From: Streptomyces sp. Ncost-T10-10d
GTDB lineage: Bacteria; Actinomycetota; Actinomycetes; Streptomycetales; Streptomycetaceae
Reading direction: 5' to 3'
Assembly (NCBI RefSeq): GCF_900091955.1
Contig: NZ_FMDF01000182.1
Coordinates: forward strand, 207,531 to 271,530
Length of the DNA: 64,000 nucleotides
Positions 41,402 through 50,460 of this stretch are shown in pieces (the first letter of the stretch is position 1; each line of letters begins with the position of its first letter). A program made the translations under genes and the position numbers. The notes beneath the pieces were generated by a model. The model saw only the letters and a program-made list of their open reading frames with translations, was not told where the DNA came from and ran no database searches.

Positions 41402-43744
41402 ATGCCGCCCGACACGAGCGTGACCGGAACCGGGCCCTCCGTCGCGACGGTGCCCGCCGCGAATCGGACCGGCGTGAAGCGGATCGCGGTCATCGGCGGC
41501 GGCCCCGGCGGACTCTACGCCGCGGCCCTGCTCAAGCGGCTCGACCCGGAACGCGACATCACCGTCTGGGAGCGCAACGCACCCGACGACACGTTCGGCT
41601 TCGGCGTCGTCCTCTCCGACGAGACGCTCGGCGGCATCGAGCACGCCGACCCCGTCGTCTACCGGGCACTCCAGGACGAGTTCGTACGGTGGGACGACAT
41701 CGACATCGTCCACCGCGGCGTGACCCAGACCTCCGGCGGCCACGGCTTCGCGGCGCTGGGCCGACGCAGACTCCTGGAGATCCTGCACGAACGCTGCGAC
41801 TCCCTCGGCGTACGGCTCCGCTTCCGCACCGAGGCCCCGCCGGCCGCCGAGCTGGCCGCCGCATACGACCTGGTGATCGCCGCCGACGGTGTGCACAGCC
41901 TCACCCGGGCCGCTCACGCCGAGACCTTCGGCCCCCGCCTCACCACCCACCGCTGCCGCTACATCTGGCTCGCCGCCGACTTCGCTCTCGACGCCTTCCG
42001 TTTCGAGATCGCCGAGACCGCGTACGGGGTGATGCAGCTCCACGGCTACCCCTTCTCGGCCGACGCCTCCACCGTCATCGTCGAGATGCGCGAGGAGGTC
42101 TGGCGCGCCGCCGGACTCGACACCTGCGACGTGGAGCACTCGACGCTGCGCTGCGCCAAGATCTTCACCGAGGCGCTCGGCGGCCGTCCGCTGCGCTCCA
42201 ACAACTCTTCCTGGCTCACCTTCCGTACTGTCGTCAACGCCCGCTGGTCGCACGGCAACACGGTCCTGATCGGTGACGCCGCCCACACCGCGCACTTCTC
42301 CATCGGCTCCGGCACCAAACTCGCCGTCGAGGACGCCCTCGCGCTCGCCGCCTGCATCGAGGAACAGCCCGACCTGCCAGGCGCACTGGCCGCGTACGAG
42401 GCCGAACGGCGGCCGGTCGTCGAATCGACCCAGCGGGCCGCCGCGGCCAGCCTGCGCTGGTTCGAGGAGCTCGGCACCTACGTCGACCAGCCGCCCCGCC
42501 AGTTCGCCTTCAACCTCCTCACCCGAAGCCGCCGCGTCACCCACGACAATCTGCGGCTGCGCGACGCCTCCTTCACCGCCGCCGTCGAGGAGGAGTTCGG
42601 CTGCGCCCCGGGTACCCCGCCGATGTTCACCCCGCTGCGGCTGCGCGGCCTCGAACTCCGCAACCGTGTCGTCGTCTCACCCATGGACATGTACTCGGCC
42701 GTCGACGGCGTCCCCGGCGACTTCCACCTCGTCCACCTCGGCGGACGTGCGCTCGGCGGCGCCGGGCTCGTCATGACGGAGATGGTGTGCGTCAGCGCCG
42801 AGGGCCGCATCACCCCCGGCTGCACCGGCCTCTACACCCCCGAACAGGCTGCCGCCTGGACCCGGATCACCGACTTCGTCCATGCGAGCGCACCCGGTAC
42901 GGCCATCGGCATCCAGCTCGGCCACTCCGGGCGCAAGGGCTCCACCAAACTGATGTGGGAGGGCATCGACCAGCCCCTCGACCACGGCAACTGGCCGCTC
43001 ACCGCCGCCTCTGCGATCCCGTACGCCGACGGCGTCAACCAGGTCCCGCACGCCCTGGACCGGGCCGGACTCGACGCCGTACGCGAACAGTTCGCGGCGG
43101 CGGCCCGGCGCGCCGACCGCTGCGGCTTCGACCTGCTCGAACTCCACTGCGCCCACGGCTACTTGCTCTCCGGCTTCCTCTCGCCGCTCACCAACCACCG
43201 CACCGACCGCTACGGCGGGTCGCTCCGGAACCGGCTCCGCTTCCCCCTCGAGGTCTTCGACGCGATGCGCGCCGACTGGCCCGACGACCGGCCCATGACC
43301 GTCCGTATCTCCGCCACGGACTGGGCCGAGGGCGGCACCACGGCCGAGGACGCCGTGGAGATCGCCCGCGCCTTCGTCGCCCACGGGGCCGATGCCATCG
43401 ACGTCTCCACCGGTCAGGTCGTCCCCGACGAGCGCCCCGAGTACGGCCGCTCCTACCAGACCCCGTACGCCGACCGGATCCGCAACACCCTGTGCGTGCC
43501 CGTCATCGCGGTCGGTGCCATCTCCTCCTGGGACGACGTGAATTCACTCCTGCTCGCGGGCCGGGCCGACCTCTGCGCCCTCGCCCGTCCGCATCTCTAC
43601 GACCCGCACTGGACGCTGCACGCGGCGGCCGACCAGGGCTACAGCGGACCGGGCGCGCCCTGGCCGCTCCCGTACCGCGCGGGCAGCCGCACCCCGCCGA
43701 CGGGCCGTACGGACGCACCGAAGCCACGGCTCACTCTGGGATGA
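41402..43744 (+). CDS. Bifunctional flavoprotein: 2-aminobenzoyl-CoA monooxygenase/reductase or salicylyl-CoA 5-hydroxylase
   Basis: A 780-aa fusion. Residues ~20-390 are a FAD aromatic hydroxylase: IAVIGGGPGGLYAAALLKR, VIAADGVHSLTR, and LIGDAAHTAHFSIGSGTKLA. Residues ~405-770 are an Old-Yellow-Enzyme-type FMN reductase: FTPLRLRGLELRNRVVVSPM, DLLELHCAHGYLLSGFLSPL, NHRTDRYGGSLRNR. This arrangement is that of 2-aminobenzoyl-CoA monooxygenase/reductase (ACMR) and the related enzyme annotated as salicylyl-CoA 5-hydroxylase/oxidoreductase: the N-domain hydroxylates C5 of the CoA-activated ring and the C-domain reduces it, removing aromaticity. CoA ligase, acyl-CoA dehydrogenase, hydratase and RidA nearby complete a CoA-dependent route. 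The choice between anthranilate and salicylate is inference; RidA favours anthranilate. Confidence 0.88.
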   Translation: MPPDTSVTGTGPSVATVPAANRTGVKRIAVIGGGPGGLYAAALLKRLDPERDITVWERNAPDDTFGFGVVLSDETLGGIEHADPVVYRALQDEFVRWDDIDIVHRGVTQTSGGHGFAALGRRRLLEILHERCDSLGVRLRFRTEAPPAAELAAAYDLVIAADGVHSLTRAAHAETFGPRLTTHRCRYIWLAADFALDAFRFEIAETAYGVMQLHGYPFSADASTVIVEMREEVWRAAGLDTCDVEHSTLRCAKIFTEALGGRPLRSNNSSWLTFRTVVNARWSHGNTVLIGDAAHTAHFSIGSGTKLAVEDALALAACIEEQPDLPGALAAYEAERRPVVESTQRAAAASLRWFEELGTYVDQPPRQFAFNLLTRSRRVTHDNLRLRDASFTAAVEEEFGCAPGTPPMFTPLRLRGLELRNRVVVSPMDMYSAVDGVPGDFHLVHLGGRALGGAGLVMTEMVCVSAEGRITPGCTGLYTPEQAAAWTRITDFVHASAPGTAIGIQLGHSGRKGSTKLMWEGIDQPLDHGNWPLTAASAIPYADGVNQVPHALDRAGLDAVREQFAAAARRADRCGFDLLELHCAHGYLLSGFLSPLTNHRTDRYGGSLRNRLRFPLEVFDAMRADWPDDRPMTVRISATDWAEGGTTAEDAVEIARAFVAHGADAIDVSTGQVVPDERPEYGRSYQTPYADRIRNTLCVPVIAVGAISSWDDVNSLLLAGRADLCALARPHLYDPHWTLHAAADQGYSGPGAPWPLPYRAGSRTPPTGRTDAPKPRLTLG

Positions 43745-43869
43745 CGGGCAGGCATGTGCGGCAGGGACGGGCAACGGGGTGCGGGGTCCCATGATGGGCA
43801 TCCCGTTCCTGTACCGCCGCCACAGCACCGCATTCGCCGCAACCGGCCGCGCGGGTTTTGGCGGTCCGC

Positions 43870-44691
43870 TCATCGCTCCGCCGCGCTGATCAGCAGCCGG
43901 TCCGAGACCACCCGGTAACCGATGCGCTGATACACGCCGTTGCTGGTCGGGTTCGCGAGGTCGGTGAAGAGCAGCACTTCCTGCGCGCCCGCCTCCCGTG
44001 CCGCCCGGCTGATCTCCGCCGTCACCGCGGCCGCGTACCCCCGGCCGCGATGCTCAGGAGGTGTGTAGACCGCCGCGACCCGCACCATGCCCGCGATCTG
44101 CGGTGAGACGCCGGCCATCGACACGGGCACGCCGTCGACCTCCCAGAGGGTCAGCCTGCCGGACGCCGTCCGCTCGTCCAGCACCCTTTCGGCATGGGTG
44201 CCGGGCTGGCCGACCTGATCGGCGAAGGCGAGGTGCCAGCGCACCAGCAGTTCCCGGTCGGCGGTGGTGGCGGTCCTGGGCCGGCCCGAGGGGGCGGGGG
44301 AGGGCGGGATCAGCGTCTCCAGCCGGTAGAGCCGCTGCTCCTGGACGACCCTGTGGCCGGGCCAGGCAGCGGCCAGCACCTCGGCGATGGCCCGGTCCGC
44401 GTTGACGGTCGTCAGGGGGAGCGAGGCGGCCAGCGGAGCGACCGCCTCCGGGGCGACGGCTGTCAGTACCGGCGGATGCGGCGGGGTCTGCACCAGCGTC
44501 CCCGCGACCTCGCCGTCCGCCCCGCGCCACCAGCCCAGCAGCGGGGCGGCGTCCCCGTAGGCGTGCGGGCCGCTGTGGCGCAGGGTCGCGGTGACGGTCA
44601 GAACCAGGGTGTTCTCGGCGGGCCGGGCGGCCAGCGAGGCGCCGGCCGCGTCGAGAAAGGCGTCGACATCATCGGTGAAGGTCCAGGTCAT
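43870..44691 (-). CDS. GNAT family N-acetyltransferase
   Basis: A 273-aa protein with a variable N-terminal half (DAFLDAAGASLAARPAENTL) and a C-terminal GNAT fold: VRVAAVYTPPEHRGRGYAAA holds the acetyl-CoA pyrophosphate loop (RGRGYA), followed by LLFTDLANPTSNGVYQRIGY, the last conserved strand and helix. Substrate unknown. It converges on the flavoprotein gene and lies between it and the CoA ligase on the same strand as the ligase, so its link to the aromatic pathway is positional only. Confidence 0.85.
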   Translation of the reverse strand: MTWTFTDDVDAFLDAAGASLAARPAENTLVLTVTATLRHSGPHAYGDAAPLLGWWRGADGEVAGTLVQTPPHPPVLTAVAPEAVAPLAASLPLTTVNADRAIAEVLAAAWPGHRVVQEQRLYRLETLIPPSPAPSGRPRTATTADRELLVRWHLAFADQVGQPGTHAERVLDERTASGRLTLWEVDGVPVSMAGVSPQIAGMVRVAAVYTPPEHRGRGYAAAVTAEISRAAREAGAQEVLLFTDLANPTSNGVYQRIGYRVVSDRLLISAAER

Positions 44692-44739
44692 CCCTCATCC
44701 TGCCGGGTGTGCGTGGAGCGAGGCACTCGTATTTCCGGG

Positions 44740-46341
44740 TCAGTCGTCCCGCAGCCGGAAGCGCTGCAGCTTCCCGGTGGCGGTGCGGGGGAGAGCGGGC
44801 AGGAATTCGATGACGCGCGGGCACTTGTGCGGGGCCAGTTCACTCTTCATGTACGTGCGCAGCTCGTCGGCGTCCAGATCCGCGCCCTCGCGCAGCACCA
44901 CGTACGCCACCACGATCTGGCCGCGCAGCTCGTCCGCCCGTCCCACCACCGCGGCCTCGGCCACCGCGGGGTGGTGCAGCAGTGCTTCCTCGACCTCGGG
45001 GCCCGCGATGTTGTAGCCGGAGGAAATGATCATGTCGTCGGCGCGGGCTACGTAACGGAAGTAGCCGTCCGGCTCGCGCACATAGGTGTCGCCGGTGAGA
45101 TTCCAGCCGTGCGCCACATAGTTCCGCTGGCGCTCATCGGCGAGATAGCGGCAGCCGACCGGACCGCGGACGGCGAGGAGTCCGGGCTCCCCGTCCGGCA
45201 CCTGCCTGCCCTCGCGGTCCAGCACCCGGGCCTGCCAGCCGGGCACGGGAACTCCGGTGGTGCCGGGGCGGACCGCGTCGTCGGCGGCGGAGATGAAGAT
45301 GTGCAGCAGTTCGGTGGCGCCGATGCCGTTGATGATGCGCAGACCCGTCCGCTCGTACCAGGATCGCCAAGTGGCGACCGGGAGGTTCTCACCGGCCGAG
45401 ACACAGCGCCTCAGCGCGCTCAGATCGTGCTCGTCGATGTGGTCGAGCATCACGCGGTAGGCGGTCGGCGCGGTGAACAGCACCGAGACATGGTGGGCCG
45501 CGAGCGCGGGCAGCAGCTGCGCCGGGCCGGACTGTTCGAGCAGCAGGGCACTGGCACCGGCCCGCAGCGGGAAGACCACCAGACCGCCGAGCCCGAAGGT
45601 GAAGCCGAGAGGCGGACTGCCCGCGAACACATCGTCGGACGTGGGGCGCAGGACATGGCGCGAGAACGTGTCGGCGATGGCGAGCACATCCCGGTGGAAG
45701 TGCATACAGCCCTTGGGGCGCCCGGTGGTGCCCGAGGTGAAAGCGATCAGTGCGACATCGTCCGCCGCCGTGTCCACCGGACGGTACGGCCCCGTCCTGG
45801 CCCCGGCCAAGTTCAGCAGATCGTCCGGGGCGCCACCTCCGTACGCCGTGATCCGCAGCCCCGGCACCTGAGCCTTCACCAGGTCGTCGACCGCCCGGAA
45901 GTCGCACAGTGCGTGGCTCACCCGGGCGATCGAGCAGATGGTGGCGAGCTCGGCGGACCGCTGCCGGTCCAGCACCGTGACGGCGATCGCCCCCGCCTTC
46001 AGCACCGCGAGCCAGCAGGCGGCCAGATGGGGCGTGGTGGGGCCGCGCAGCAGGACGCGGTTGCCGGGTACGACCCCCAGATCGGAGGTGAGGACATGGG
46101 CGATCCGGTCCACTTGGTCCTGCAGCTCCCCGTAGCTCCAGACTCCGCCGTCGGGGGTACGGAAGGCGGGGCGCCCGGGGCCGAAACGGTCGACCGTACG
46201 GTCCAGCAGTTCGGCCGCGCAATTGAGGCGGGCCGGATACTGCAGTTCGGGAAGGTCGAAGAGCAGTTCCGGCCACTGGTCCGCGGGTGGCAGGTGCTCC
46301 CTGGCGAAGGTGTCGAGGTGCGCTGAGGTCTTCGGGTCCAT
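44740..46341 (-). CDS. Benzoate-CoA-ligase-type AMP-binding enzyme
   Basis: A 533-aa acyl-adenylate synthetase that activates an aryl acid with ATP and CoA. P-loop-like ALIAFTSGTTGRPKGCMHFHRD (AMP-binding core, ~residues 184-206), then INGIGATELLHIFISA, the TGDTYVREPDGYFRYVARAD and SGYNIAGPEVEEALLHHPAV hinge, and PRTATGKLQRFRL with the catalytic Lys near the C-terminus. The benzoate/2-aminobenzoate ligase flavour is by overall resemblance. It is divergent from the acyl-CoA dehydrogenase, and the 104-bp gap between them holds both promoters. It should supply the CoA thioester used by the bifunctional flavoprotein. Confidence 0.88.
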   Translation of the reverse strand: MDPKTSAHLDTFAREHLPPADQWPELLFDLPELQYPARLNCAAELLDRTVDRFGPGRPAFRTPDGGVWSYGELQDQVDRIAHVLTSDLGVVPGNRVLLRGPTTPHLAACWLAVLKAGAIAVTVLDRQRSAELATICSIARVSHALCDFRAVDDLVKAQVPGLRITAYGGGAPDDLLNLAGARTGPYRPVDTAADDVALIAFTSGTTGRPKGCMHFHRDVLAIADTFSRHVLRPTSDDVFAGSPPLGFTFGLGGLVVFPLRAGASALLLEQSGPAQLLPALAAHHVSVLFTAPTAYRVMLDHIDEHDLSALRRCVSAGENLPVATWRSWYERTGLRIINGIGATELLHIFISAADDAVRPGTTGVPVPGWQARVLDREGRQVPDGEPGLLAVRGPVGCRYLADERQRNYVAHGWNLTGDTYVREPDGYFRYVARADDMIISSGYNIAGPEVEEALLHHPAVAEAAVVGRADELRGQIVVAYVVLREGADLDADELRTYMKSELAPHKCPRVIEFLPALPRTATGKLQRFRLRDD

Positions 46342-46445
46342 GACGGATCGCCCCCTTGTCGCCTCTGGAGCGTATCGTTTGGGTGACGGTAGTCAACGGT
46401 CCGCGATAAGAAGAGAAGACGAGACGCGACAAGAGAGGCGCCGGT

Positions 46446-47573
46446 ATGACGGCATTCTCGCTCGATCCGGCACAAACCGCCTGGTGTGAAGAGCTAAGAG
46501 CCCTTGCCGAGCAGCAACTGCGCCCCCTCGCCGAAAAAGGCGAACCGGGCCACGTCAACCGCCCCCTGATTGCCGCACTCGGCGAGTCCGGCCTCCTCGA
46601 CCGGCTGCTGAACTCCGGCGCCCTCGACCTCTGCCTGCTTCGCGAGTCCCTGGCCCGCGGCTGCACGGAGGCCGAAACCGCACTGGCCCTCCAGGGCCTC
46701 GGCACCCACCCCGTGGTCCAGGCCGGCACCCCGGCCCACCGCGAACGCTGGCTCCCCGAGGTGCGCGCCGGCCGCGCCGTCGCCGCCTTCGCGCTCAGTG
46801 AACCTGGCGCGGGCTCCGACGCGGCGGCCCTGGCCCTGAATGCCGAACACGCCCCCGACGGCTGGCGGCTGACCGGCGAGAAGTGCTGGATCTCCAACGC
46901 ACCCGAGGCCGACTTCTACACCGTATTCGCCCGTACGACCCAGGGCGCCGGATCGCGTGGCGTCACCGCGTTCCTGGTCCCCGCCGACCGGCCCGGACTG
47001 ACCGGCACCGCACTCGACATGCTTTCGCCGCACCCCATCGGGGCCCTGGTCCTCGACGGCGTCCCGGTCACCCCCGACGATGTGCTCGGCGAACCGGACC
47101 GCGGCTTCCGGGTCGCCATGAACACCCTCAACCTGTTCCGCCCCAGCGTCGGCGCCTTCGCCGTCGGCATGGCCCGCGCCGCCCTCGATGCCACGGTCGC
47201 GTACACCGCCGAACGCGCCGCGTTCGGCGGTCCGCTGAAGGACCTCCAGGCCGTCTCCCACCAGGTCGCCGAGATGGCCACCCGCACCGAGGCCGCCCGG
47301 CTCCTGGTGTACGCGGCCGCCGCCGCATACGACGCGGGGGAGGCCGGAGTGCCGCGCCGTGCGGCCATGGCGAAGCTGTACGCCACCGAGACCGCGCAGT
47401 ACGTCGTCGACACCGCCGTACAACTGCACGGCGCCCGCGCCCTGCGCCGCGGCCATCTCCTCGAACACCTCTACCGGGAGGTCCGCGCGCCACGGATCTA
47501 CGAGGGCGCCAGCGAGGTCCAGCGCACGATCATCGCCAAGGAGCTGTACGCGAACCGGGAGGCGTCCGCATGA
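46446..47573 (+). CDS. Acyl-CoA dehydrogenase
   Basis: A 375-aa FAD flavoenzyme oxidising acyl-CoA at C2-C3. Family blocks: FALSEPGAGSDAAAL (~residues 118-132), TGEKCWISNAPEADFYTVFA, AERAAFGGPLKDLQAVSHQV (~254-273), and IYEGASEVQRTIIAKELY at the end. The catalytic Glu is expected in the GASE(V) region or the helix before it. AGAGAGGCG precedes the ATG. Coupled to the RidA gene by an ATGA overlap. In the aromatic cluster it would oxidise the reduced ring-CoA intermediate. Confidence 0.9.
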   Translation: MTAFSLDPAQTAWCEELRALAEQQLRPLAEKGEPGHVNRPLIAALGESGLLDRLLNSGALDLCLLRESLARGCTEAETALALQGLGTHPVVQAGTPAHRERWLPEVRAGRAVAAFALSEPGAGSDAAALALNAEHAPDGWRLTGEKCWISNAPEADFYTVFARTTQGAGSRGVTAFLVPADRPGLTGTALDMLSPHPIGALVLDGVPVTPDDVLGEPDRGFRVAMNTLNLFRPSVGAFAVGMARAALDATVAYTAERAAFGGPLKDLQAVSHQVAEMATRTEAARLLVYAAAAAYDAGEAGVPRRAAMAKLYATETAQYVVDTAVQLHGARALRRGHLLEHLYREVRAPRIYEGASEVQRTIIAKELYANREASA

Positions 47574-47971
47574 GTCCGGTCCACCGGATCAACCCCGCCG
47601 AACTCTCGCCGCCCGCGGGCTTCTCGCACGCCGTCACCGCCACCGGCGGCCAACTGGTCTTCCTGGCCGGGCAGACCGCCCTCGACCAGGACGGCAAGGT
47701 CATCGGCACAGCCCTGCCCGAGCAGTTCGCGACGGCGCTCACCAATCTGCTGACCGCCCTGCGCGCGGCGGGCGGCGCCCCGGCGGACCTGGCCCGGGTC
47801 ACCGTGTACGCCACCGACGTGGCCGACTACCGGACCCATGCCGGGGAACTGGGCCGCATCTGGCGGCAGTTGGCGGGCCGTGACTATCCGGCGATGGCGG
47901 TCATCGGCGTGGCGAGACTCTGGGACGAGCAGGCTCTCGTCGAGATCGACGGGGTGGCGGTACTGCCGTGA
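47570..47971 (+). CDS. RidA family enamine/imine deaminase-like protein
   Basis: A 133-aa trimeric-type RidA/YjgF protein: FSHAVTATGGQLVFLAGQTA (~15-34), LTNLLTALRAAGGAPADLAR, VTVYATDVADYRTHAGEL, and a final VARLWDEQALVEIDGVAVLP. The catalytic Arg seen in true RidA (usually R105) appears as VAR in VIGVARLWDE. RidA enzymes hydrolyse enamines; here the likely substrate is the 2-amino-cyclohexenyl-CoA formed by the flavoprotein from 2-aminobenzoyl-CoA, which would release ammonia. That role is inference from context. Confidence 0.9.
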   Translation: MSPVHRINPAELSPPAGFSHAVTATGGQLVFLAGQTALDQDGKVIGTALPEQFATALTNLLTALRAAGGAPADLARVTVYATDVADYRTHAGELGRIWRQLAGRDYPAMAVIGVARLWDEQALVEIDGVAVLP

Positions 47972-47975
47972 ACGC

Positions 47976-48009
47976 GCCGGACGGGCCGGGCATGCCGGGC
48001 CCGTCCGGC
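47976..48009. terminator. Bidirectional hairpin between convergent genes
   Basis: A 12-bp stem (47976-47987 with 47998-48009) around a GGGCATGCCG loop, 5 bp after the RidA stop and 21 bp from the end of the convergent monooxygenase gene. Confidence 0.7.
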
Positions 48010-48029
48010 AACGCGCGGATCAGTGCGGA

Positions 48030-49163
48030 TCAGTAGGGCTTCACCAGTACATGCGCCGCGCCCGGAATGCCGACCTTCAGCAGCTCGTCCTCCTCGGGCG
48101 TGGTTCCGGTGCCCGTCTCCTGCTTGAGTACCGCACGCGACATGGCCTGCACCCACATGGCCCGGGGACGGCGGCGCGCCTCCCACGCATCGAGGGCCGC
48201 GGCCACATCGGCCTCGGCGTCCAGCGACTCGGCGAGCACCAGCGCGTCCTCGACGGCCATCGCCGCACCCTGCGCGATGTGCGGGGTGGAGGCGTGTGCG
48301 GCGTCACCGGCCAGTACCACCCGGCCGACGTGCCACGGCTCCTCGACCGTCACCTGGGAGATCCGGGAGTACACCACCGCGGCCGGGTCGGTGACGGTGG
48401 CGAGCGCCTCGGCGACCGGTCCGGAGAACATCGCCAGCCGCTCCGTGAGCTGCTCATGGGCCCGCTCCGGGTCCGGCCGGAAGTCCTCGGACTCCGCGAA
48501 CACCGCACCCAGGTACATCAGTTCATCGGTGATCGGGGTGAGCAGCGCTTTGGCCTCCTTGCCCGCGGTGCCCATCACCACACCCCGCACCCGGGGCTGC
48601 CGGGGCACCGTTACGCGCCAGTTGGCGAAGCCGGTGTACTCGGGGGCGTAACGGTCCCCGTACAGCCGGGTGCGCAGCGGCGAACCGATGCCGTCGAAGC
48701 CGGCCACCAGGTCCCAGCGGCCGGTGGAGCCGTCGGAGAGGGCCACGTCCACGCCGGAGCCGTCGTCGGTCAGCTCGGTGATGGTGGTGCCGAAGCGGAT
48801 CGTGGCCCCGGCGGCGACGGCGGCGGCGCTGAGCACCTGGGCCAGGGCGGGGCGCGGGATGCCGTTGTTGGAGGGGGCGTCGCCCATCCGCGGCTGCGGT
48901 ATCTCGGCGAGCGTGTTGCCCGCCGGGTCGGCGATGGTCAGGATCTCCCACTCGAAGCCCGCCTCGAGGCAGTCGTCGAGAACCCCGATCTCCCGCATCA
49001 CATGGAGGGCGTTGGACGGCTGGATGATGCCGACGCCGAGCGGGTCCAGCTTGTCGCGGAACTCGGCGACCTCGACGGTGTGGCCGCGCCGGGCCAGCGC
49101 GGTGGCGAGGGTGAGTCCGCCGATGCCGCCGCCGTGAATCAGGACACGCAGGGGTGATGCCAT
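48030..49163 (-). CDS. FAD-dependent aromatic monooxygenase (PHBH fold)
   Basis: A 377-aa single-domain flavin hydroxylase: VLIHGGGIGGLTLATALARR (dinucleotide fold, ~residues 7-26), DLVAGFDGIGSPLRTRLYGD (DG motif), and VVLAGDAAHASTPHIAQGAA (GD motif). The class hydroxylates phenolic or N-heteroaromatic compounds with NAD(P)H. It converges on RidA and is probably expressed separately. A salicylate 1-hydroxylase- or 3-hydroxybenzoate-type role is possible but unproved. The C-terminal GAAHVLVKPY is unusual. A degraded coding region lies upstream on the same strand. Confidence 0.85.
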   Translation of the reverse strand: MASPLRVLIHGGGIGGLTLATALARRGHTVEVAEFRDKLDPLGVGIIQPSNALHVMREIGVLDDCLEAGFEWEILTIADPAGNTLAEIPQPRMGDAPSNNGIPRPALAQVLSAAAVAAGATIRFGTTITELTDDGSGVDVALSDGSTGRWDLVAGFDGIGSPLRTRLYGDRYAPEYTGFANWRVTVPRQPRVRGVVMGTAGKEAKALLTPITDELMYLGAVFAESEDFRPDPERAHEQLTERLAMFSGPVAEALATVTDPAAVVYSRISQVTVEEPWHVGRVVLAGDAAHASTPHIAQGAAMAVEDALVLAESLDAEADVAAALDAWEARRRPRAMWVQAMSRAVLKQETGTGTTPEEDELLKVGIPGAAHVLVKPY

Positions 49164-49206
49164 CTCAGATCTCTCCAGAGCGAGAAAAGTAAGGGGGAAC
49201 GAACGG

Positions 49207-49700
49207 TCAGCCGGGCGCGACGGGCGAGTTCCTCAGGGGGTCCACCAGGGCCGGCAGCATGTCCCGGCCGAACGGTCGCCGACGGACGTGGCCGACCAGC
49301 GGCGGTACCTGCGGATCGAGGTCGAGAGCGGTCCTGATCTCGTCCGGCGTGCCACGATCAGGTCCGTGTCGTAGCCGTACACGGCCTTCTGCTGATCGCT
49401 GCCGCCGTCGTCGACGAGTGAGCGCCGGGCGGGCAGTTGGCCTCGGACGGCCGGCCCACCTTCTGGGCCAACTGGCCCTGAACCGCCTATGGTTGGAAGT
49501 CCAGCAGGGTCGGACCGCTGGTGACGGCCCAGAGAGCGGTCGGAGCGACGCCGGGAACGACGGCCGGTACGAGCAGGGCCGTCCGCAGCGACATGGTGGT
49601 CGATTCGGTCCGCCGTGAGGCGCGCGTGCGCAGGGCGTGCTCCTTGACGATGATGCCAGCCTCGCGACTGGTCAAATCCGTTGAGAACTCCGACACATAG
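49207..49700 (-). pseudogene. Decayed coding region of unknown family
   Basis: On the minus strand a short open frame begins MSLRTALLVPAVVPGVAP and stops after LLDFQP. Another frame nearby reads GGPAVRGQLPARRSLVDDGG, QQKAVYGYDTDLIV, and joins by a frame change to TPDEIRTALDLDPQVPPLVG, ending RRRPFGRDMLPALVDPLRN before the stop at 49207-49209. The codon bias of these pieces is coding-like and they are consecutive, so this is probably one dead gene. No family recognised. The gap from 49701 to 49884 shows no gene. Confidence 0.3.
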
Positions 49701-49884
49701 ATGTTAGTCACACTGCAAAAATGAAAGGGAAGTGGGCTCACAAGTGCATCACTGATCAGACACATCTCCACTGTCAAGACCCGGAGATGCCCGGTCCGGA
49801 CCGGTCCGAGCAGTGGGCCGGGTGACCACGAGGGACGCGCGAAGTGTCCGTACGGAGTCACGAACCGCGCCGGGAAGGTCAACG

Positions 49885-50314
49885 GTGGTCACCGAACGAC
49901 CCCCGCGCCCCGTGGCCAGGTCGTACGACGGTGAAGGCGTCACCGTCCGCTGTGACGTCCACCGCTGTCTGCACGCCGCCGAATGCGCCCGCGGTCTCCC
50001 AACGGTCTTCGGCACCGGCCGCAAGCCGTGGATCCAGCCCGGGAACGCCCCGGCCGACGACATCGCCGACGTCATCCACCGTTGCCCGAGCGGCGCCCTG
50101 CAGTACCACCGCACCGACGGTGCCCCCGACGAGGAGCCGGAGGTGCCGACCCGTGTCCCGCCGCATGCCGACGGCGTATTCCATCTGCGGGCGATCTCGA
50201 AGCGGTCACCCACGGCGGGCCGCGCCAGGAGATCCGGGTGATGCCGCGCGGCTGCGAACGCACGGGAACGCGCCGCACTGCGACCACGGCGGGGTCTGCG
50301 GCGAGCACAAGTGA
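49885..50314 (+). pseudogene. Fer4_19 plus CDGSH iron-sulfur protein with two frameshifts
   Basis: From GTG 49885 (GGAAGG 6 nt upstream): a divergent 4Fe-4S mono-cluster domain (VRCDVHRCLHAAECARGLP, then VIHRCPSGALQYHR) followed, in the next frames, by a CDGSH-type segment GCERTG...NAPHCDHGGVCGEHK. Adding one G at the GGG run near 50189 (restoring VFHLRGDLEAVTHG) and one G at the GGG run near 50263 (restoring ERTGNAPHCD) yields a complete ~143-aa protein. Both defects are single missing bases in G runs. Such proteins are small cytosolic electron carriers; the gene precedes the Mrp operon by about 150 bp. Confidence 0.65.
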
Positions 50315-50460
50315 ACCCACCGCGCCGAGAGGGGTGCGGCGCGCCGTACGGGTGAAGCACGGTCGGGGATATATCTGTATTTAGTGCCCTTTGCCCGTGA
50401 CGCATCACCCAGGCCCCGGACGCCCGACCGGGGCGGGCGCGGAACGCCCCCCGGGGCCGT

